Numbered from the stretch's first letter, positions 32,822 to 40,576 are shown. The stretch: DNA of 54,580 nt from [Mycobacterium] manitobense (GCF_025821665.1 NZ_JACKSJ010000019.1:1-54580), one strand, 5' to 3'. Program-made: numbers and translations. The notes: generated from the sequence alone by a model not told the origin.

Positions 32822-33775
32822 GTGCGCGCCGTGCTGATCGTCAACCCCAATGCGACGTCGACCACCCCTGCGGCGCGTGACCTGCTCGCCCACGCGGTGG
32901 AGAGCCGGGCCGAACTGGTCGTCGTGCACACCGACCACCGCGGCCACGCGATCGAGATCGCCCGCGAGGCGGCCCGCGACGAGGTCGACGTGCTGATCGT
33001 GCACGGCGGTGACGGCACGGTGAACGAGGTGGTCAACGGCGTGCTGTCGGAACGCGGCCCCGGTGTCCCGGCGCCCGCGGTCGGCGTGGTGCCCGGCGGA
33101 TCGGCCAACGTCTTCGCCCGGGCGCTCGGCATCAGTCCCGACCCCACCGAGGCCACCAACCAGCTCGTCGACCTGCTCGGCGACTACCGCCGCAACGGCC
33201 GCTGGCGGCGTATCGGGTTGATGGACTGCGGCGAACGCTGGGCGGTGTTCACCGCGGGCATGGGGGTGGACGGGGACGTCGTGGCCGCCGTCGAGGCGCA
33301 GCGGGCCAAGGGCCGAACGGTGACTGCGTCGCGCTACATCCGCGTCGCGGTGCGCGAGATGCTGGCCAGCGCCCGCAAGGAGCCCACGCTGACACTGCAC
33401 CTGCCCGACGCCGAACCGGTGTCGGGCGTGCACTTCGCGTTCGTGTCGAACTCCAGTCCGTGGACCTACGCCAACACCCGCCCGGTGTGGACCAACCCGG
33501 ACACCTCGTTCGAGACCGGTCTCGGCGTCTTCGCCATCACCAGCATGAACGTGTGGGCGAACCTGCGACTGGTGCGTCGGATGCTGTCGCGCACGCCCCG
33601 CATCGAGGCACGCCACCTGCTGCGCGACGACGACCTCGCGTGGTTGCGGGTGACCGCCGACGTCCCGGTGGCCTGCCAGATCGACGGAGATTACGCCGGA
33701 CTGCGCGAAACGATGACGTTCACGTCGGTGCCCGACGCTCTGGCTGTGGTTGCGCCGCCCGTCACACCGCTCTGA
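32822..33775 (+). CDS. Diacylglycerol/lipid kinase family protein
   Basis: 317 residues from GTG 32822. The N-terminal DAGK catalytic domain shows the start VLIVNPNAT, the nucleotide-binding HGGDGTVNEVVNG and the VPGGSANVFARALG motif. The C-terminal half is the usual beta-sandwich with an acidic QIDGDYAG near the end. The family phosphorylates diacylglycerol, sphingosine-like lipids or other membrane lipids; the M. tuberculosis counterpart at this position is Rv3218, whose substrate I do not know. No membrane segment. It is placed directly after the catabolic island, which therefore separates it from the Rv3217c-like gene that I recall as its neighbour in M. tuberculosis. Confidence 0.85.
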   Translation: MRAVLIVNPNATSTTPAARDLLAHAVESRAELVVVHTDHRGHAIEIAREAARDEVDVLIVHGGDGTVNEVVNGVLSERGPGVPAPAVGVVPGGSANVFARALGISPDPTEATNQLVDLLGDYRRNGRWRRIGLMDCGERWAVFTAGMGVDGDVVAAVEAQRAKGRTVTASRYIRVAVREMLASARKEPTLTLHLPDAEPVSGVHFAFVSNSSPWTYANTRPVWTNPDTSFETGLGVFAITSMNVWANLRLVRRMLSRTPRIEARHLLRDDDLAWLRVTADVPVACQIDGDYAGLRETMTFTSVPDALAVVAPPVTPL

Positions 33776-33824
33776 CCTGGACTTATGGCGCTCGCCCAAA
33801 GAATTCAGGGCGCAGATGGATTGA

Positions 33825-33835
33825 GTGTAGTACAC
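33825..33835. promoter_or_regulatory. Palindrome GTGTA-G-TACAC upstream of whiB1
   Basis: An 11-bp exact inverted repeat about 100 bases upstream of the predicted whiB1 transcription start. It looks like a regulator site; the binding protein is not recognised. Confidence 0.3.
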
Positions 33836-33866
33836 ATGGGTAAGCGCTCCGCTAACGCGGTGCCGG

Positions 33867-33882
33867 AGTGAGATAGCACACG
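33867..33882. promoter_or_regulatory. CRP-like binding site of whiB1
   Basis: AGTGAGATAGCACACG resembles the mycobacterial CRP consensus TGTGA-N6-TCACA (well conserved left half, partial right half). The M. tuberculosis whiB1 promoter is known to carry a CRP site centred at -58.5. The centre here (33874.5) is 58.5 bases upstream of the start predicted from the TTGACA promoter (about 33933), which supports the match. Confidence 0.6.
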
Positions 33883-33969
33883 TGTTAACGCAGTTCTATT
33901 GACATCTGTTCAGCCTGTGAAAACATCGGATGCAACAGTGCAGAAACATTTCGTGTGCACGCGTTAACA
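33883..33969. repeat. Pair of 9-bp inverted repeats flanking the whiB1 promoter
   Basis: TGTTAACGC (33883-33891) and its exact complement GCGTTAACA (33961-33969) stand on either side of the predicted promoter and transcription start. The first abuts the CRP-like site. They could be two sites for one regulator allowing a DNA loop, or GTTAAC-containing sites recognised singly. Confidence 0.45.
33899..33926 (+). promoter_or_regulatory. whiB1 promoter (-35 TTGACA)
   Basis: TTGACA (33899-33904) is a perfect -35 hexamer. The best -10 16 bases later is AAACAT (33921-33926), placing the start near 33933 and giving a whiB1 leader of about 100 bases. Confidence 0.5.
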
Positions 33970-34033
33970 GCCGAAGAAAAGCTCGTGCGCTTTGCTGCGC
34001 ATACAAGCTAGTGACTGATGAGGAGTTAGAACT

Positions 34034-34288
34034 ATGGATTGGCGCCACAAGGCGGTCTGTCGCGACGAGGATCCCGAGCTGTTCTTCCCCGTGGGAAACA
34101 GCGGTCCCGCGCTTGCTCAGATCGCTGACGCGAAGCTGGTCTGCAATCGCTGCCCCGTCACCACCGACTGCCTGACCTGGGCGTTGGACTCCGGCCAGGA
34201 CGCCGGAGTGTGGGGCGGGATGAGCGAGGACGAGCGTCGCGCGCTCAAGCGGCGCAATGCCCGCACCAAGGCCCGCAGCGGGGTCTGA
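34034..34288 (+). CDS. whiB1: Iron-sulfur transcription factor WhiB1
   Basis: 84 residues from ATG 34034 with GAGGAG eight bases upstream. The four cluster cysteines are Cys9, Cys37, Cys40 and Cys46 (single Cys, then CxxC-x5-C), followed by the GVWGG turn and a basic C-terminal helix (RRALKRRNARTKARS). WhiB1 binds a [4Fe-4S] cluster that reacts with nitric oxide, contacts the principal sigma factor SigA and is essential in M. tuberculosis. The long AT-richer upstream region with a CRP-like site and repeats indicates tight control. Sequence and length match WhiB1 almost exactly, so confidence is high. Confidence 0.96.
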   Translation: MDWRHKAVCRDEDPELFFPVGNSGPALAQIADAKLVCNRCPVTTDCLTWALDSGQDAGVWGGMSEDERRALKRRNARTKARSGV

Positions 34289-34311
34289 CCCACAGTCAGA
34301 TCCGCGCGAGC

Positions 34312-34349
34312 GACGGCCCCGACGACAACGTCGGGGCCGTCACTTTTTT
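34312..34349 (+). terminator. Intrinsic terminator of whiB1
   Basis: GACGGCCCCGAC-GACAAC-GTCGGGGCCGTC forms a perfect 12-bp stem, followed after two bases by six T residues. Textbook Rho-independent terminators of this quality are rare in mycobacteria. It also faces the convergent pdtaS gene. Confidence 0.9.
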
Positions 34350-34406
34350 CGCAGCCTTTTCCTGTCAATTGGCTGAGCGAATTTCGTTTTCCGGATGTGA
34401 CGTGCG

Positions 34407-35897
34407 TTACTGCGGCAGCCGGGTGCGGCGCCCCAACGGCACCCGCAGCACCACGTCGGTGCCTCCAGTGGCGACGTCGTGCATGCCCAGTGAGCCGTCC
34501 AGTTCGGCCGACACCAGGGTGCGCACGATCTGCAGGCCCAGCCGGTCGGACTTCTCGAGGCTGAAGCCGTCCGGCAGTCCGCGCCCGTCGTCGTGCACCA
34601 CGACGTCGAGCCAGCGCGCCGACCGCTCGGCGCGGATCGTCACGCAGCCTTGAGCGGTGCCGTCGTCGAACGCGTGCTCGATCGCGTTCTGCACCAGTTC
34701 GGTGATCACCATGATCAGGGCGGTGGCCCGGTCCGCGTCCAGCACGCCGAGATCACCGACGCGGTTGATGCGGATCGGGGTGTCCACGGTCGCCACGTCG
34801 TTCATGATCGGCAGGATCCGGTCGACGACCTCGTCGAGGTTGACCTCCTCGTCGACCGACATCGACAACGCATCGTGCACCAGGGCGATCGACGACACCC
34901 GGCGCACCGACTCCAGCAGCGCCTCGCGGCCCTCGGCGTTGTTGGTGCGCCGCGCCTGCAGCCGCAGCAGCGCCGCCACCGTCTGCAGGTTGTTCTTGAC
35001 GCGGTGGTGGATCTCGCGGATGGTCGCATCCTTGGACAGCAGCGCGCGGTCGCGGCGTTTGACCTCGGTGACGTCCCGGATCAGCACTGCGGCGCCGACG
35101 GCCTCGCCGTGCGCCACCAGCGGCAGGGTGCGCAGAAGCACCGCGGCCCCGCCCGCATCCACCTCCATGCGCATGCTGGAGCCGCCCGCGAGCGAGTTGC
35201 GGACGTGATCGGCGAGTTCCTGGGCCTCGAACGGGTCCGAGATGAGCGGGCGGGTGACCGCCACCAGGTTGTGTCCCTCGAGTTCCGATGTCAGCGCCAT
35301 CCGGTGATACGCCGAGATCGCGTTGGGGCTGGCGAACACCACGGTGCCCGCGCCGTCCAGCCGGATGAATCCGTCGCCGACGCGTGGGCTGGAGCGGGAC
35401 ATCGCGAGGTCACCGACATTGGGGAAGGTGCCTTCGGACAGCATGTGCAGCAGGTCGGCGGCGCAGTCGAGGTACGCGCTCTCCAGTGGGCTCGCCGTGC
35501 GCCTGGCGGCCAGCGCAGTCTGGTGGGTCAGCACCGCGACCACCTTGCCGTCCCAGCGCACCGGAACGGCCTCGACGTTCAGGCCCGGTGAATTCTGTTG
35601 CGTTGCTTCGTCTTCGGTGACGATGACGCCGGTGTCGAACGCCGAGCGCACCACCGGAAGCCGCTGGTCGTCCGAGAGCGTGCCCACCGCGTCGGCGAGC
35701 AGCACCGTGGGCGCCGTGTTGGGCCGCACCTGCGCGACGCACACCAGCACGCCGTCGTCGCGGCCCACCCACATGAGGTAGTCGGCGAAGGACAGGTCCG
35801 CCAGCAGCTGCCACTCGCCGACCAGGGCGTGCAGGTGGTCGACGGCGTTGCCGGGCAGCATGGTGTGCTCGGCGAGCAGGTCACCGAGGGTGGACAT
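34407..35897 (-). CDS. pdtaS: Sensor histidine kinase PdtaS
   Basis: 496 residues from ATG 35897. An N-terminal GAF domain (about 1-150) and a PAS domain (about 175-280) precede a HisKA_2-type phosphoacceptor motif REIHHRVKNNLQT (His297/298) and an HATPase domain with the N-box Glu-Asn (ITELVQNAIEHAF), HDDGRGLPDGF and LGLQIV. No membrane segment, so it is a soluble kinase. PdtaS phosphorylates PdtaR, a response regulator with an RNA-binding ANTAR domain that controls antitermination; PdtaS-PdtaR responds to copper, nitric oxide and cyclic-di-GMP in the literature. The pdtaR gene is not in the window, as in other mycobacteria where it lies elsewhere. Matches Rv3220c in position. Confidence 0.93.
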   Translation of the reverse strand: MSTLGDLLAEHTMLPGNAVDHLHALVGEWQLLADLSFADYLMWVGRDDGVLVCVAQVRPNTAPTVLLADAVGTLSDDQRLPVVRSAFDTGVIVTEDEATQQNSPGLNVEAVPVRWDGKVVAVLTHQTALAARRTASPLESAYLDCAADLLHMLSEGTFPNVGDLAMSRSSPRVGDGFIRLDGAGTVVFASPNAISAYHRMALTSELEGHNLVAVTRPLISDPFEAQELADHVRNSLAGGSSMRMEVDAGGAAVLLRTLPLVAHGEAVGAAVLIRDVTEVKRRDRALLSKDATIREIHHRVKNNLQTVAALLRLQARRTNNAEGREALLESVRRVSSIALVHDALSMSVDEEVNLDEVVDRILPIMNDVATVDTPIRINRVGDLGVLDADRATALIMVITELVQNAIEHAFDDGTAQGCVTIRAERSARWLDVVVHDDGRGLPDGFSLEKSDRLGLQIVRTLVSAELDGSLGMHDVATGGTDVVLRVPLGRRTRLPQ

Positions 35898-35935
35898 CGA
35901 GGATCACGTCGAAGTGGTCGAGTACCGGGGTGTGG

Positions 35936-36151
35936 CTAGCCGATGACCGCGATGAGATGACCGGCCTGGATGACGTCGCCTTCGCTGACGTTGACCTTGG
36001 TGACCGTCCCGGCGACCTCGGCGAGCACCGGGATCTCCATCTTCATCGACTCCAGCAGCACCAGGGTGTCGCCCTCGCCGATCTGATCACCTTCGTGGAC
36101 CACGACCTCGAGCACACTGGCCACGATCTCGGCGCGAACGTCCTCGGCCAT
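35936..36151 (-). CDS. Biotinylated/lipoyl-attachment domain protein TB7.3
   Basis: 71 residues from ATG 36151. The entire protein is a biotinyl domain with the attachment motif ESMKMEIP, the Lys being the predicted biotinylation site. It matches TB7.3 (Rv3221c), a small biotin-binding protein that resembles the carrier domain of acyl-CoA carboxylases but is encoded alone. Its carboxylase partner, if any, is not in the window. It lies 38 bases upstream of pdtaS in the same direction. Confidence 0.9.
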   Translation of the reverse strand: MAEDVRAEIVASVLEVVVHEGDQIGEGDTLVLLESMKMEIPVLAEVAGTVTKVNVSEGDVIQAGHLIAVIG

Positions 36152-36295
36152 CTTCACCCCACTCACTCTCGGTTTAGCGCCTCTATCGAACCACAACCCG
36201 CGTGGCTAGAGCATTCGCCGGGCCGTGAGACAATGTCGTGGTGCCGCCCGTGGGACGCGGGCCGGAAAGACCGAAGACCGTACGGAGGAACTGCC

Positions 36296-36388
36296 ATGGC
36301 CAAGCGTGGCCGCAAGAAGCGCGACCGGAAGCACTCGAAGGCGAATCACGGCAAGCGACCCAACGCCGGCTCGAAATCAGTGCGCTAG
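36296..36388 (+). CDS. Ribosomal protein bL37
   Basis: 30 residues from ATG 36296, with GGAGGA seven bases upstream. Twelve of the first 15 residues are basic or polar (MAKRGRKKRDRKHSKANHGK), matching the tiny mycobacterial 50S protein bL37 found in M. smegmatis ribosome structures near the peptidyl-transferase centre. As I recall, the M. smegmatis protein has 24 residues; this copy has a short extra tail GSKSVR. Such genes are often missed in annotation because of size. It is divergent from TB7.3 and ends in a GC-rich hairpin (36405-36437). Confidence 0.87.
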   Translation: MAKRGRKKRDRKHSKANHGKRPNAGSKSVR

Positions 36389-36404
36389 CCCCCAGAAGTC
36401 GACA

Positions 36405-36437
36405 ACGCCCGCTCGTCCTGCGTGGACGGGCGGGCGT
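36405..36437. terminator. GC-rich hairpin between bL37 and rshA (likely bidirectional terminator)
   Basis: A 14-base arm (36405-36418) pairs with 36424-36437 with one G-T wobble around a TGCGT loop. No T-run follows. It sits between two convergent genes and probably ends transcription from both. Confidence 0.55.
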
Positions 36438-36463
36438 CGTCGTGTCGGGGTGCCTGCGGCCGG

Positions 36464-36772
36464 TCAGCCGCCGCGGATGATGGTGGTGCGGCTGATCTCG
36501 ATCCGCAACCGCTCGCGCAGCCGGTCGGGGGCCTTCTCTCCACTGCACTTGGTAGCGATCAACCGCTTCACCCGCTCCTCCACGCCGTAGTGACGCAGGC
36601 AGGCGGGGCATTCTTCGAGATGGTGCTGGAGCTTGTCGCGGGTCTCCGCGGTGCACTCACCGTCGAGCAGCGTCCACACCTCGGCGATCACCGCCGCACA
36701 TTCGGGATGCTCTGGGTCGACGGGCCCGACCGGCGGGGTCCAGCGTTCGTCGTCGCGGGGCTGATCACTCAT
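36464..36772 (-). CDS. rshA: Zinc-binding anti-sigma factor RshA (RsrA family)
   Basis: 102 residues from ATG 36772, overlapping the sigH stop by four bases (ATGA). The ZAS signature HxxxCxxC is present (HHLEECPAC, about residues 49-57), with further Cys at about 39 and 75. The protein binds SigH when reduced and lets go upon disulfide formation, as known for RshA in M. tuberculosis and RsrA in Streptomyces. Cotranslation with SigH ensures stoichiometric capture. The redox cysteines are all there, so it should be functional. Confidence 0.92.
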   Translation of the reverse strand: MSDQPRDDERWTPPVGPVDPEHPECAAVIAEVWTLLDGECTAETRDKLQHHLEECPACLRHYGVEERVKRLIATKCSGEKAPDRLRERLRIEISRTTIIRGG

Positions 36773-37401
36773 GACGGCACCTCCTCGGGCGCCTGCTCGC
36801 CACGGATGAATCCGCGGTCCCGGGCGACGTCGCCCAGCAGGTCGCGCAGTTGCTTGCGGCCCCGGTGCAACCGGGACATCACGGTGCCGATCGGCGTATC
36901 CATGATCTCGGCGATCTCCTTGTACGGGAATCCCTCGACGTCGGCGTAGTACACCGCCATCCGGAAGTCCTCCGGCAACGCCTGAAGCGCCGCTTTGATC
37001 TCGGTGTCCGGTAGCGACTCGAGCGCCTCCACCTCGGCCGACCGCAGCCCCGTCGACGAGTGCTCGGCGTTGGCCGCCAGCTGCCAGTCGGTGATCTCCT
37101 CGGTCGGGTACTCCGCCGGCTGACGCTGCTTCTTGCGGTAGCTGTTGATGTAGGTGTTGGTCAGGATGCGGTACAGCCACGCCTTGAGGTTGGTGCCCTC
37201 ACGGAACGACCGGAAGCCGGAATAGGCCTTGACCATCGTCTCCTGCAGCAGGTCCTCGGCGTCGGCGGGATTGCGGGTCATCCGCAGCGCACCGCCGTAG
37301 AGCTGGTCGAGCAGCGGGATCGCGTCCCTCTCGAACCGGGCGGTCAGCTCGGCATCGGTTTCGGTGGATCTCTCGGGCGCTGAGCCGTCGACGTCGGTCA
37401 T
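36769..37401 (-). CDS. sigH: ECF RNA polymerase sigma factor SigH
   Basis: 210 residues from ATG 37401. Region 2 ([30 protein letters not shown], in part) and region 4 ([26 protein letters not shown], in part) are complete and almost identical to mycobacterial SigH. It directs the response to oxidative and heat stress, including thioredoxin genes, and is held by RshA, encoded in the overlapping next frame. A promoter of SigH type is found at 37569-37596, in agreement with autoregulation. The reading frame stays open 48 codons upstream to an ATG at 37545 that is just downstream of that promoter; an extended isoform like Streptomyces SigR' is therefore possible. The conserved start is 37401. 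Confidence 0.94.
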   Translation of the reverse strand: MTDVDGSAPERSTETDAELTARFERDAIPLLDQLYGGALRMTRNPADAEDLLQETMVKAYSGFRSFREGTNLKAWLYRILTNTYINSYRKKQRQPAEYPTEEITDWQLAANAEHSSTGLRSAEVEALESLPDTEIKAALQALPEDFRMAVYYADVEGFPYKEIAEIMDTPIGTVMSRLHRGRKQLRDLLGDVARDRGFIRGEQAPEEVPS

Positions 37402-37568
37402 CAGGGTCGACACCGTCCCTTCTGTCGCGGCGCCACCGAACAGGCCCGGCAGATCCACCGGACGTTCCAGGCAAACCGTTGGCACCGTAGGTCCCCTTCT
37501 TCCCGATCCTAGTGGCTGCTCCCGACAGGTGGCCGACCGCTGCATCAGCAGCCGGAACTGCAGTCAAT

Positions 37569-37596
37569 AACAGCAGACCCGCGGCGACTTGTTCCC
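37569..37596 (-). promoter_or_regulatory. SigH-dependent promoter of sigH (autoregulation)
   Basis: Minus strand: GGGAACA (37590-37596) followed 18 bases after GGAACA by GTT (37569-37571), close to the SigH consensus GGAAYA-N16-18-GTT. The start of transcription would be near 37562, 160 bases before the conserved sigH start codon. SigH is known to transcribe its own gene in M. tuberculosis. Confidence 0.75.
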
Positions 37597-37609
37597 CGAT
37601 CGCCGGCAC

Positions 37610-37615
37610 TACCCT
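37610..37615 (+). promoter_or_regulatory. -10 element (TACCCT) of a leaderless ybaK promoter
   Basis: TACCCT matches TANNNT and ends six bases before GTG 37622. It lies 14 bases from the -35 of the divergent sigH promoter, so the two polymerases would compete for space. Confidence 0.45.
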
Positions 37616-37621
37616 GAGCCG

Positions 37622-38110
37622 GTGGCACGAGCGGCGACCCCGGCGATCGCGGCGCTGCTCGCCGCGGGCGTGCCGCACGAGGTGTTGCGCTACGCCCACG
37701 ACGCCCGCGCCGAGTCCTTCGGCGAGGAGGCGGTGGCGGCGCTGGCCTCGGGCACGGGCGTGGAACCCGCCCAGGTGTTCAAGACGCTGATCGTGGCGGC
37801 GCCCGCCGGCCTGGCGGTCGCGGTGCTGCCGGTGCCGGCGAAGCTCTCGCTCAAGGCGGCGGCCGCGGCGCTCGGCGTCCCGAAGGTGGCGATGGCCGAA
37901 CGCGCGGCGGCCGAACGGTCGACCGGTTACGTGCTCGGTGGCATCTCGCCCTTCGGGCAGCGCAGGCCGTTGCCGACGGTCGTCGACGCCTCGGCGCTGC
38001 GCTGGGACCGGGTGCTGTGCAGTGCGGGCAAGCGCGGCTGGGACGTCGCGGTGGCGCCTGCCGATCTGGTGCGGCTCACCGATGCGGTCACCGCCGACAT
38101 CACGGCCTGA
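37622..38110 (+). CDS. ybaK: Cys-tRNA(Pro)/Ala-tRNA deacylase, YbaK/EbsC family
   Basis: 162 residues from GTG 37622. The YbaK/INS editing-domain fold is seen from the conserved Lys in QVFKTLI, the LPVPAKLSLKAAAAALG segment, a GGISPFGQ motif and SAGKRGWDV near the end. Such enzymes hydrolyse cysteinyl-tRNA(Pro) mischarged by prolyl-tRNA synthetase. Full length here; in M. tuberculosis the corresponding frame is reported as two pieces (Rv3224A/B), as I recall. It is divergent from sigH and is followed 21 bases later by the dehydrogenase gene with its own -10. Confidence 0.87.
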   Translation: MARAATPAIAALLAAGVPHEVLRYAHDARAESFGEEAVAALASGTGVEPAQVFKTLIVAAPAGLAVAVLPVPAKLSLKAAAAALGVPKVAMAERAAAERSTGYVLGGISPFGQRRPLPTVVDASALRWDRVLCSAGKRGWDVAVAPADLVRLTDAVTADITA

Positions 38111-38119
38111 CGCCGGGCA

Positions 38120-38125
38120 TATGGT
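38120..38125 (+). promoter_or_regulatory. -10 element (TATGGT) of a leaderless promoter
   Basis: TATGGT fits TANNNT and ends six bases before ATG 38132, with no ribosome binding site between. Confidence 0.5.
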
Positions 38126-38131
38126 GACCCC

Positions 38132-38989
38132 ATGGCAGCCAAGCCCCTCTCCGGGAAGACCATGTTCATCTCCGGCGCCAGCCGCGGCATCGGCCTGGCG
38201 ATCGCCAAGCGCGCCGCCGCCGACGGCGCGAACGTCGCGCTGATCGCCAAGACCGCCGAACCCCACCCCAAGCTCGAGGGCACGGTGTACACCGCGGCCG
38301 AGGAGATAGAGGAGGCCGGCGGGCAGGCGCTGCCGATCGTCGGCGACATCCGTGACGGCGACTCGGTGACCGCGGCGGTGGCCCAGGCCGTCGAACGGTT
38401 CGGCGGGATCGACATCTGCGTCAACAACGCCTCGGCGATCAACCTCGGCTCGGTCGAGGAGGTGCCGCTCAAGCGGTTCGACCTGATGAACGGCATCCAG
38501 GTGCGCGGCACCTACGCGGTGTCCCAGGCCTGCATCCCGCACATGAAGGGCAGGGAGAACCCGCACATCCTGACGCTGTCACCGCCGATCAGGCTCGAAC
38601 AGCAGTGGCTCACCCCGACCGCGTACATGATGGCGAAGTTCGGGATGACGTTGTGCGCGTTGGGGATCGCCGAGGAGCTGCGCGACGAGGGCATCGCGTC
38701 GAACACCCTGTGGCCGCGCACGATGGTGGCCACGGCCGCGGTGCAGAACCTGCTCGGCGGCGACGAGGCGATGGCCAGGGCTCGCAAACCCGAGGTCTAC
38801 TCCGACGCGGCGTACGCGATCGTGACCAGGCCGGCGCGGGAGTTCACCGGCCAGAGCCTGCTGTGCGAGGACGTGCTGCTCGACTCCGGGGTCACCGACC
38901 TGTCGGTCTACGACTGCGTGCCCGGCTCCGACCTGGGCGTCGACCTGTGGGTGGACACCCCCAACCCACCCGGGTACTCGGCGCCCTAG
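38132..38989 (+). CDS. Short-chain dehydrogenase/reductase, HSDL2-like
   Basis: 285 residues from ATG 38132. The Rossmann motif GASRGIG (about 15-21), NNAS, a catalytic Ser in LTLSPP and YxxxK in TAYMMAKFG define a classical SDR. Overall it resembles the hydroxysteroid dehydrogenase-like 2 group (long loop after the NNAS strand, ending with a C-terminal extension), the Rv3224 type. Substrate unknown. It ends four bases overlapped with the convergent DUF2071 gene: the sequence CTAG gives both stop codons. Confidence 0.85.
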   Translation: MAAKPLSGKTMFISGASRGIGLAIAKRAAADGANVALIAKTAEPHPKLEGTVYTAAEEIEEAGGQALPIVGDIRDGDSVTAAVAQAVERFGGIDICVNNASAINLGSVEEVPLKRFDLMNGIQVRGTYAVSQACIPHMKGRENPHILTLSPPIRLEQQWLTPTAYMMAKFGMTLCALGIAEELRDEGIASNTLWPRTMVATAAVQNLLGGDEAMARARKPEVYSDAAYAIVTRPAREFTGQSLLCEDVLLDSGVTDLSVYDCVPGSDLGVDLWVDTPNPPGYSAP

Positions 38990-39717
38990 AACCCCACCTG
39001 GGTCACCCGGCTCGGCCGCCCGAAGCGGGCGTGCACTCCCGCCGAGTACAGCGCACGCAGCGGCTCACCCGCCGTCGTGACGCCCGCGGCGGACACCAGG
39101 TCGTCATCGAGTGCGACGATGTCCGCCTCGTGCAGCGGCCAGGTGACGTGCTCGTTCGGGAACCACCATGTCCGGCCCGCCTTGCGGGTGTGCGCACCCC
39201 AGCGTGCGGTCAGCCAGACCTCGAGCGGTGTCGGCTCGACACGGTCGCCGATGTCGACCGTCAGTGCGCTGCGCAGTCCACGGCGAGGCCACCGGCGCAG
39301 GCTCGAGTACGACACCCGACGGCCGGACCGGGCGACCCGCATCTTCGCCCACGTGTAGGGCACTCCGAGTCCGATCCGCGTCACCGGCACCACCGCGGCG
39401 CGCTGCGTTTCCAGCGACCGGAACAGCACGCCGTGGCGGCCCGCCCCGTCGACCGAGTACAGCCGGACGTTGGTCTCGGCGAACGACCCGAAGTACGGCA
39501 GTGGCACCGTGGTGCCGAACCGGGTGTGGCGCATGACGAACGGCACCAGCCCCACATAGGTGAGGCCATCGCCGAACACGTCGGGGCGGGTGCCGGCGGG
39601 GTAGAGATGGGCGACGGCGCCCGGGTCGACCGGCCAGTGCACGAACGTGAGCTCCGACCAGAACTGGTCGAAGAACACCGGGCGCGGCAACACCGGCGCC
39701 GTCACCGGGAAGGTCAC
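38986..39717 (-). CDS. DUF2071 (YqjF-like) protein
   Basis: 243 residues from GTG 39717. The sequence from PVFFDQFWSELTFVHWPVDP through GLVPFVMRHTRFG and NVRLYSVDGAG matches DUF2071/YqjF-like beta-rich soluble proteins of actinobacteria. No catalytic residues can be assigned. It converges on the SDR gene (shared CTAG) and is divergent from the methyltransferase gene. Function unknown. Confidence 0.75.
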   Translation of the reverse strand: MTFPVTAPVLPRPVFFDQFWSELTFVHWPVDPGAVAHLYPAGTRPDVFGDGLTYVGLVPFVMRHTRFGTTVPLPYFGSFAETNVRLYSVDGAGRHGVLFRSLETQRAAVVPVTRIGLGVPYTWAKMRVARSGRRVSYSSLRRWPRRGLRSALTVDIGDRVEPTPLEVWLTARWGAHTRKAGRTWWFPNEHVTWPLHEADIVALDDDLVSAAGVTTAGEPLRALYSAGVHARFGRPSRVTQVGF

Positions 39718-39789
39718 ATGGCACCCTCTGCTCGTGCGGGCCGGCGAGCGGCACCACTGTCCACCCAGTCATCGTGGCACGCTGGTGCG

Positions 39790-40569
39790 ATGTCTTCGCC
39801 GACGATGTGGTCAGCCGGCCGCTACGAAGCCGTTGCCCAGCGCATCGCGCACATCGCCGGGGAGGTGGTGGAGGCCGTCGACCGGCGACGCCCGCTGGCC
39901 GGGACGGCGCTGCTGGACCTCGCCTGCGGCACCGGCAACGCGGCGTTGACGGCCGCCGCCCGCGGCGCGCAGGTGACCGGTGTGGACATCACGCCGGACC
40001 TCGTCGCCATCGCCGCACGGCACGACACCGACGGTGCGGTGGACTGGCGGACCGGCGACGCGTCCGACACGGGGCTGCCCGCCGCGTCGTTCGACGCAGT
40101 GGTGTCCAACATGGGCATCATCTTCGTCGACCCCGACCGCCTGGTCGCCGAGGTGAACCGGCTGCTCCGCGGCGGCGGCGTGTTCGCGTTCTCGTCGTGG
40201 GTGCGCGACACGCACAACCCGCTGTTCGACCCGGTGGTCGAGGTGCTCGGCCCGCCCGAGCGGTCGGGGTTCTCGCCCGACCAGTGGGGCGACGAGGAAA
40301 CCATCGCCGACCGCCTCGCATCCGGCTGTGACGCCGTCGAAATCCGGCGGGCACGGCACACCTGGGAGTTCGAATCCCTGGACGCGGCAATGCATTTCCT
40401 GCGCGAGGAGTCCCCGATGCACGTCGAGACGTTCCGTCGGGTCGACGACGCGCAGCGCGAGCGGCTGGGCGCCGCGTTCGAGGCCGCCCTGCGCGAGCAC
40501 GTGGACTCCTCGGGCACGGTGACGTTCACCTCGCCCTACGTCGTGGTGAGCGCCCTGCGGCGGGGGTGA
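39790..40569 (+). CDS. Class I SAM-dependent methyltransferase
   Basis: 259 residues from ATG 39790. The SAM-binding motif LLDLACGTGNAAL (about 42-54), an acidic residue at the end of strand 2 (VTGVDITP) and WRTGDASDTGLP are present. It belongs to the UbiE/COQ5-like group of small-molecule methyltransferases. Substrate unknown. The gene stands between the divergent DUF2071 gene and the convergent aldehyde dehydrogenase gene, seven bases from the latter's stop. Confidence 0.82.
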   Translation: MSSPTMWSAGRYEAVAQRIAHIAGEVVEAVDRRRPLAGTALLDLACGTGNAALTAAARGAQVTGVDITPDLVAIAARHDTDGAVDWRTGDASDTGLPAASFDAVVSNMGIIFVDPDRLVAEVNRLLRGGGVFAFSSWVRDTHNPLFDPVVEVLGPPERSGFSPDQWGDEETIADRLASGCDAVEIRRARHTWEFESLDAAMHFLREESPMHVETFRRVDDAQRERLGAAFEAALREHVDSSGTVTFTSPYVVVSALRRG

Positions 40570-40576
40570 CCGCCGC

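Noticed and set aside
33888..33903. Second CRP site of whiB1 21 bp after the first, as reported for M. tuberculosis
   Set aside because: The sequence at the expected place does not contain recognisable TGTGA/TCACA half-sites.
37480..37510. GGGAAG...GGTT on the minus strand as a second SigH promoter
   Set aside because: The spacing from GGAAGA to GTT is about 21 bases, too long for the SigH consensus, and a better match exists at 37569-37596.
37622..38110. SigH control of ybaK from the GGAACT on the plus strand near 37554
   Set aside because: The nearest downstream GTT is about 31 bases away, far outside the allowed spacing.
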